DNA of 64,000 nucleotides from positions 4,187,501 through 4,251,500 of the forward strand of contig NC_091677.1 of assembly GCF_042453785.1 (NCBI RefSeq), read 5' to 3'. The notes under the pieces are model-generated. The model worked only from the letters and a program-made list of their open reading frames with translations. It was not told where the DNA came from and ran no database searches. Positions 57,824-64,000 of the stretch are shown here, one piece after another. Source of the stretch: Malus domestica (taxonomy: Eukaryota > Streptophyta > Magnoliopsida > Rosales > Rosaceae). Positions within the stretch are counted from its first letter, which is position 1. The number at the start of each line of letters is the position of its first letter. The position numbers and the translations under genes are program-made.

Positions 57824-58786
57824 GGTGAAGATAAGGAGGAGAAGGCAACCATGGGAGAGAGGAAGAGAGAGTGTTTGGGAGAGCTAGTGATATCAGTGAG
57901 AGTGACTCAATGATATACACACACATATATATGTAGATGGAATATTCTGTTAAATAATTGAGTATAGAAAGATTGGGTCACCCATAACTAGCTATGGAGG
58001 GGAAACATTTTAGCAAGTCTTCTAATTACGTGATATATCTAATCATCTCATATGTTATCAATTATTGAATATGGTTATGTTTGTTAACAAAAATGGTCAG
58101 TTGATTATGTAATTGTTGATATATTGTTTTCGATATGCTTGTCAGTGAAAGTTTAAGTAAAAATGACAAACGACATAACAACATTTTATTAGATCATTAG
58201 ACCAATCATTTTAATCATGTGACGTGTCATCATCTAATATGTTATTGATCATTACCAATAGGTATATAAAGTTGATATTATCAATATTCACAACTCATAT
58301 TGATATACTTATCGATGAGAATTTACATGAAAAATAATTTGACGATCCGACATAATGTTATTGGGTAATTGGACCACCAGCCCCCTCATCAAGCGGTGTG
58401 GCCTTAAGTTTTTGGCCTAGGTAGGACTATATGTATAATATTTTGTCAGGTAGCACATGAAGATGAAGAGGAAGGGCAAGCGAGGGGACGTCCATAGAAT
58501 TGATGAGCTAAGGCAACGTGGTTAACTGGCTTTTCTCAACGAGTTTGGGGTCCACGACTGACCACCACTCCTTGTCACCGGCGATGTTTACAGGACCACC
58601 TGCCCGCAGGCTACCATCTTTCTCCTCTTATCATACGTGCTCACTGTAGTACCGTGTCAATTATAAGTTACTGCCCTTCTACACTTCAAGGGGTTAATGT
58701 CGTTTTTCACCAAACTGCATGGGCTCATGACAAACAAGTTCCCGGCTACTTCTTTTAAAATATAATTTTGCATTAAGAATAAAAAA

Positions 58787-58935
58787 CTGCACTTTTATAC
58801 TTCATATTTTGTAGACTAATATAGCAGTTGATAGTTGAATTCTTGATTTAAATCCTTAAATATTGAATTCAACCATCAATAGTCATCATCACGTGGTTTA
58901 CAAAATATGGTCTAAAAACATAGTTTTTCTAACAT
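58787..58935. mobile_element. Palindromic MITE related to 2297-2475
   Basis: The left half CATATTTTGTAGACTAATAT and the right half GTGGTTTACAAAATATGG are near-complementary, with TAGTTGAATTC / GAATTCAACCATC closer to the centre. Shares both halves with the element at 2297-2475. Ends not exactly fixed. Confidence 0.5.
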
Positions 58936-60211
58936 TTTCCATTAATAAAATAGAAAGTATCATTGTTTATTTGTGTGAAATTAATCAATAATTTAGTAGT
59001 ATTTAATGAGACATGTTATTGACACTTAAAAAAATCATTTTACTCAGCAAACTTTTTATATTTAGAATAAATATACATTTATAAGGAGAGTAAAATGATT
59101 TTTTTTAGAGTGAAAAGTTAGAAAAAAAATAGCTAATGTGTATGGTAATGATAGTCGATAGTTTGGCAAACTGAATATCTTTCTTTTGACTTTGAATGCA
59201 CGGAGCTGATTTGAGCATTCTAATGTGATGTCTACTCTATTTTGTTAGATGATCTTTTGAGGTTTCGAGACAGAGAATCGATTGTACAGACTCTCAAAGC
59301 TAAGTTATTTTTGCGGCCTTTTCTTTCTGGTGTTTCACCAAGAAAAAAGAGCTAACGTACCAAGGGGCATATGCTATAACCCAGAAGGATGTTCTGCTCA
59401 ATCATTGAGTGTTTTGACAGTCGTAATACCCCTATGCATAATTGAATTGAAAGTATTATTCGTGGTCCGCCCAAAAAAATAAATGTATAAACAATAATAA
59501 TTTATTTTCTAAGGCATCACCACCACACCTTTTCACTGATCTAATTATATCAACCTCATGTTGGATTTCGATCTGATCAACTATGTCCCTTTTGTATGGC
59601 TAAGAAATAAAGGATATCTATTTATTCTTATGAGAAGGGAAAAAAATAAAGAATTATAAAGTTTAAGGTGCTAGAAACTTCACGATCAGAATTACGCCCC
59701 AAGATCTTCTTTTCTTTTGGACTGTTTCCCAACATGATTTCAACATGATTTGATTGATTTCCGTAAAAAGGTGTCGTGCATTGGCGTCTCGTCGTCTCGA
59801 GTGTATGTTGTGGATTAAAGAAATAGCATACGATCGAGTAAAATGGTAGGCGTGCATAGGGCAATCCTTTCTTGACATCATACGCTTTGTGGTAATTAAG
59901 TGTCACATTCGCAAGTATGTATATTATGGTTTGATTTGCAAATTAAGAAGTTAATAATTTTCATCATCCCTTCCTAATAATTTTCCAGATTAATAGGTTA
60001 AAATTTATATTTACCTTTAATTTCTCTATTTGAATACTAATTAATCACTGAAAATTCTTAGAATAACTCCTCCTTGTTATTTACTTTTAGGCTTCATATA
60101 TGATCACGTTTAACGATATTGCAAAAATATGTTAACGTTTAACATCTTAATTACAAGCAAGAACAAGTTACATTATGATCATCAAAATTAACAGTACCAT
60201 ATATAAATTCA

Positions 60212-60212
<1 letters not shown>

Positions 60213-60260
<48 letters not shown>
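60213..60260. repeat. TA dinucleotide microsatellite
   Basis: About 22-23 uninterrupted TA units; the longest simple repeat in the window. Similar shorter runs occur at about 11911-11945 and 33700-33721. Confidence 0.9.
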
Positions 60261-60263
<3 letters not shown>

Positions 60264-60999
60264 AAGCGATATTGTAAACTAAAAAAGGAAGAGAGTTTGA
60301 ACTCAGGACTTAGTGAGTTAAAGAAAAAAAGTTCTAACCTTTAGCTTGAAGTACATAACATTATTCATATAACATTTTTTTATTCAAATATGCTAACTAT
60401 ATATTTACATAAACAAGGTGACAAGATTTTGGAATATCGTCCCAATCTTTCATTGCTTAAGCTGATTACTATTTTGCATGTGGACATAAGTATTGTCCTT
60501 TAATTACATATTCTTACCTGCACGTATGCCAAAAGTTACTTACGTTGTCACCTTTTTGTTTAACTCTTTCCTTTTTCACGTCAAAGCTTACGTACGAATA
60601 AGCACTGCATGCTAGCTCGCTTCTAACTTCTCCCAACCTTTTCCTCTGTGTGCATGCATGGATAGCTTGCAAACTCTCTTTCCCGCTGCTTCTGAGTGGA
60701 AGGTTCTTGTATGAAGCCAAACGTACGAGATCGTCAAACAGTTTTGCACCACCAAACCAAACGAAATGCAATTATGCAAATGCCCGATTTGTGAACATTA
60801 AAAATTGAAAATTTATTTGTGGAGCCAAAAATAATCACAAGGTGACACGTAGATTCTTGAATAAAAGAGAACAAAAATACCCTTGAGGCATACTAAGATT
60901 CCTACACGCGAGCAGCGGGCAATCATCCATAAACCAAGTCAAAAGTGCCCAAAATAGGTATCAACTTAAAACCTATTTCATTCCATATATTTCTTACCT

Positions 61000-62990
61000 A
61001 TTTTTCCTCTTTTAGCTAATCAATTACCTATTTATTTTATTCTTTCCATAACTTTAAAACCTTCTGATGAGTAGATTTTATATTATATAGTTTACCCTAA
61101 TCTTAGTATATTTTGGTTAATATATTGGAAGAATTTTGATACTTTGAATTGTATTTTCCATATAGGACTTTCGACTTCCTCTGGAGCAAAACAGGACCAA
61201 ATGGATGAATTTTGGAGTAATTACAGTTGGAAGACGTTCATGAGTCACTTAGCTTGATCATATCAAAATTTTGGATTTTTCCACCAAGCGGTTATTTTCT
61301 GACGATAAAATAAAGAAGCAGTGCGCAGTGCTGAAAAATGATGTTTTTTTGGCTTAAATTGCGTTTTTGGAGCCCAAGATGACTTCGGATGGGTTCATGG
61401 CCTTCTGGAGAAGTATTCAGAATATTCCAAACATTAAATCTAGCCATATTGGGCCAGTTTTGGAGCAGTTTATGGGTCCAAACGTGGCTGTTCAGATTTT
61501 AGACGAATTTTATCATTTAATTTAGGGTTATGTTTCCTAAGTTTTTGGGGATTTGGAAAATTTTAGTTTCCTAGGGTTTGTGTGGGAGGCTGGGCAAATA
61601 TATTGTTTGGCCGACTACCATATTTTTTTACGCTTCCTTTTATGCAATTTTGGAGACAGAGAGAATTGTTAGGGTTTTGGAGATTTTCTACTTGAAGGTT
61701 CTTTCAATTCTTTTCTTGAATATATTTTCTATGATTTCAATTATGAGTATGCGGAACTAATTTCTTTTGCTATGGCGAAGCCTTGAGCCTTAGCATGAAT
61801 ATGTGATTTTTATTTAATTGCTTATGATTGATTGTATGCATACTTTGAATTGTTAATTACCGGGATAAAAACTATCTAATTGTCTTAATGCCTGATCACC
61901 ATTAGGATCTTTAGAAAAGTAATTTGATACAATTTTGGTCGGAAGGTTCTCTGAAATTGACGCTGGCTTCTTGTGATTAATAATTGTAATTTCACTTAGA
62001 ATGAATATCACGTCTTAAGGATTGCATGCATGGTTTTGCAAAGGATTTTCATAAAGCATAATGAGTCTTTTATGTTCAGATTTGATCCGAACGTCCGAAC
62101 AGGTTGCATGTTAGATATACGTTCTATGTTGGAGGTTCCAAGTAGAATATGAATTAGGAAAATCTAACCTTCAAAGTGGCATGTGTAGATCATAAGTAAT
62201 TGGTAAAAATTCATAGGATTGCTAGGTGATGGTGGAACCCTAGTGCTTTCTTAATTTTATTCTCCCAAAACTGTTTTCTCTCTAGCTCTAATATTGCTGA
62301 TTGTTTATTTTAATTCATTAATTTCGTTTTTATTTTAATTAGGTTATAAAACCAATCACCCAAACTTCTACTTAACAATAATTAAATGGAATCTGATTAG
62401 TTTAGAATTATTTAATAGTCCATGTGGAGACGACTTTGCGAAATCCGTTTATACTAGAATAACCTTGTGATTCTTGCAAGTAAAATAGGAGATTTAAGCC
62501 CGTTCACATGAGTAGTAAAAATCCTATCACCTTCCTTCTAAAAATCATGATAAATGGCCAATTAAGGGGTTAATTGCCTATTTAATCCCTTAAATTGTCA
62601 ATTAAGTGATCCCTTTAACCCATAAAACACCACATGGCCGGCCATCTTCCATGTTTTCTACATTTTCTACCATATTTTCTCTTTTTAATTACCCTAATTA
62701 AACCTAAATTCAACCCAAAAACCCTAGCTAGGCCAGCCACCTCCTATCCCTATATATAGGCTCCCATTTCCACCAAAAAGCAATCCCAACACTTTGGCAA
62801 AAATCTCAAAATTCTCTAAACTCTCTTTCTCTCTAAATTCTAACTTTGGCATCGGAGGTTATTCGGCCAAAACCCCTCCTCAATTCATAGTGGGCGCGTG
62901 AGGCTCTTGGCTTTAACCTAAGATGTTAATTGTTTTGTATGTGCAAAATTGTTCAAGATCAAGGAGGAAGAAATTTGCATCTACATTATG
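61000..62990. repeat. LTR-like sequence without coding region
   Basis: Shares layout with the solo LTR at 19641-21052: a phrase ATTATGAGTA near the middle (about 61740) followed by AACTAATTTC, and near 62420-62480 a GTGGAGACGA / ACTAGAATAACCTTGTGATTCTTGC block like the 3' part of plant Ty3-type LTRs. At 62540-62990 a second LTR-like stretch has a TATATATAGG box at about 62750 and the phrase CTTTGGCATCGGAGG at about 62846, common in R-U5 regions of plant LTRs. Ends and target duplications could not be set, so this may be one or two old solo LTRs or fragments. Confidence 0.4.
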
Positions 62991-63063
62991 TAGCTTCTTA
63001 TGTGCATCCCCTTTTGAGATTCCCATATAGATGAATATTGGATCGATGGATGTATAAAATGGA

Positions 63064-63237
63064 TTAGGATTCTCTCAACTCCTCTTTATATCCACGTCCA
63101 GCTCCTCCTCTGACATTCTCTATTTGTCTTTCTCTTTCTATAAAAAAATTAATATAAGATGTTGACGTGGCTTAACAGTGACCATTCAAATAGGAAATGA
63201 GGGAAGATGACGAAAAAAAGAGGGGAGAGAATAGTCC
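63064..63237. mobile_element. MITE of the 482-659 family
   Basis: The left end GGATTAGGATTCTCTC and the right end (complement of GGACTATTCTCTCC) are inverted copies. The interior has TCTTTCTCTTTCTATAAAAA and TGTTGACGTGGCTTAAC, nearly identical to 547-600 in the first MITE. A 15-bp direct repeat ATGTATAAAATGGAT flanks the region (63051-63065 and 63305-63319), a little outside the right end. Confidence 0.65.
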
Positions 63238-63239
63238 AC

Positions 63240-64000
63240 ATTTTAGGATCTTACAAAATCACATGCATCTTTTGTCAGTCTGAACTGAAACAAAAAACAA
63301 CAAATGTATAAAATGGATCGATGTGTATGTTTTAGAAACTGTTTAGCCTTGTCACGTTGTTAAATAAAAACAAAACGTGATGCACGTACGATTGTGGCCT
63401 GTAGAAGTAGAAAGTACAATGAAGGCATGGAGAAACGGTAGCAATAATGAGTACCCAACGAAAATTATACAGCACAATGTTAGCAAAGTGGCTTGTCCAA
63501 ATTGAATCAAATTGTAAATGTTCTTAGGAGTGTCCTTCTCCCGCTTTAGGGATAGCTTTAAACAACTTAACACATCAATGGATTCTCTCTCTTATTTTTG
63601 TTCCTAAATCGGTTGTAAGCCGGCAACTTTTTCCTTTGGACTTTGTGCCTAATTTTTTGAAGCACAACTGTTAAAAAATTTCATATTTGTTGTAAATATT
63701 TATGTCTATGTAGGTGTCAATATTCGTAACCAATTAATACTTAATCCTTAGTGATCATTAATATAAATCTTACACATTTGGGCTTCTCCTCCGAATTACT
63801 CTTACCCTGTACAAAGGGGTCTAAAGATAATGAAATGACACATTTTGATTTCTCCTCCCAATTTCTCTCATTTCTTTCTACATTCTATCCCCAACAATAT
63901 TTTATTTTGATATTTAAATATTAATTATTGTTTTGAATGGAAGTTAGATTGAGATCCACCGGTTTGGTTTGAAGTGGAAGTGATAAATGGAAATATTAGT
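63240..64000. other. Intergenic, no gene recognised
   Basis: AT-rich. A 73-codon minus frame at 63352-63573 shows no domain or splice support. The window ends here without any gene entering it. Confidence 0.35.

Larger units (their letters stand above)
57824..60999. other. Upstream of CNGC2; intergenic
   Basis: Presumed promoter and leader of CNGC2 near 57824-58000 (a CT/AG-rich stretch and an ACACAC/ATATAT run). Further out, AT-rich DNA with the MITE at 58787-58935 and the TA microsatellite at 60213-60260. Short frames at 59282-59482, 59628-59906 and 60514-60771 show no domain. No gene supported. Confidence 0.4.

Overview
This is nuclear DNA of a flowering plant. Genes have many GT-AG introns, and the space between them is filled with plant transposons: a Ty1-copia element, a Mutator-like element, hAT elements, many MITEs, TRIMs and a 5S-bearing Cassandra. 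Gene content (UGT708-like glycosyltransferases, BAHD acyltransferases, Cassandra and TRIM copies) fits Rosaceae, perhaps the apple/pear lineage. That placement rests on recall, not on a search.

Layout. 1-17.5 kb is accessory: MITEs, a small membrane-protein gene (1309-2045) with an inverted, apparently truncated paralogue (10748-11291), a Mutator-like element (3748-9864) split by a Ty1-copia element (4713-9483), a TRIM remnant, a repeat-rich block (11.4-14.4 kb) and a non-autonomous hAT element (15715-16527). 17.5-32 kb is a tandem segmental duplication. Unit A holds an intact UGT, a Raf-like kinase relic split by a solo LTR, a UGT broken in its PSPG box, and a 5' fragment of a SpoU methyltransferase gene. 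Unit B holds a fragment of the first UGT, the same kinase relic, a UGT with a C-terminal frameshift, and the complete SpoU gene. At least three insertions (four counting the solo LTR) occur in one unit only, so the other unit gives the empty site. 34-40.5 kb holds two tandem intronless BAHD acyltransferase genes with duplicated flanks. 40.5-46.1 kb is a 16-exon ubiquitin-ligase E4 (UFD2/MUSE3-like) gene on the minus strand. 46.6-48.8 kb is an F-box/LRR relic interrupted by a three-LTR Cassandra array and a MITE. 49.2-51.5 kb is a six-exon PTEN-like phosphatase and 54.5-57.8 kb a seven-exon CNGC2/DND1-type channel, both minus. From 57.8 kb to the end I see only MITEs, microsatellites and LTR-like sequence.

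How genes relate. SpoU methyltransferase, E4/MUSE3 and CNGC2/DND1 occur here in the same order as what I recall as Arabidopsis At5g15390, At5g15400 and At5g15410. This suggests an old conserved block into which the BAHD pair, the F-box relic and PTEN have been added, with the UGT cluster beside it. MUSE3 and DND1 are both known negative regulators of immunity in Arabidopsis. The UGT and BAHD clusters are typical specialised-metabolism gene families (glycosylation and acylation of phenolics), but nothing in the sequence shows that they act in one pathway.

I found no wholly new gene system. The most informative structures are the paired duplication with empty-site insertions, the triple-LTR Cassandra inside a coding exon, and the Mutator-like element with a nested copia. 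Exon borders were read by eye from splice signals, reading frame and recalled homologues, and could be off by a few bases.
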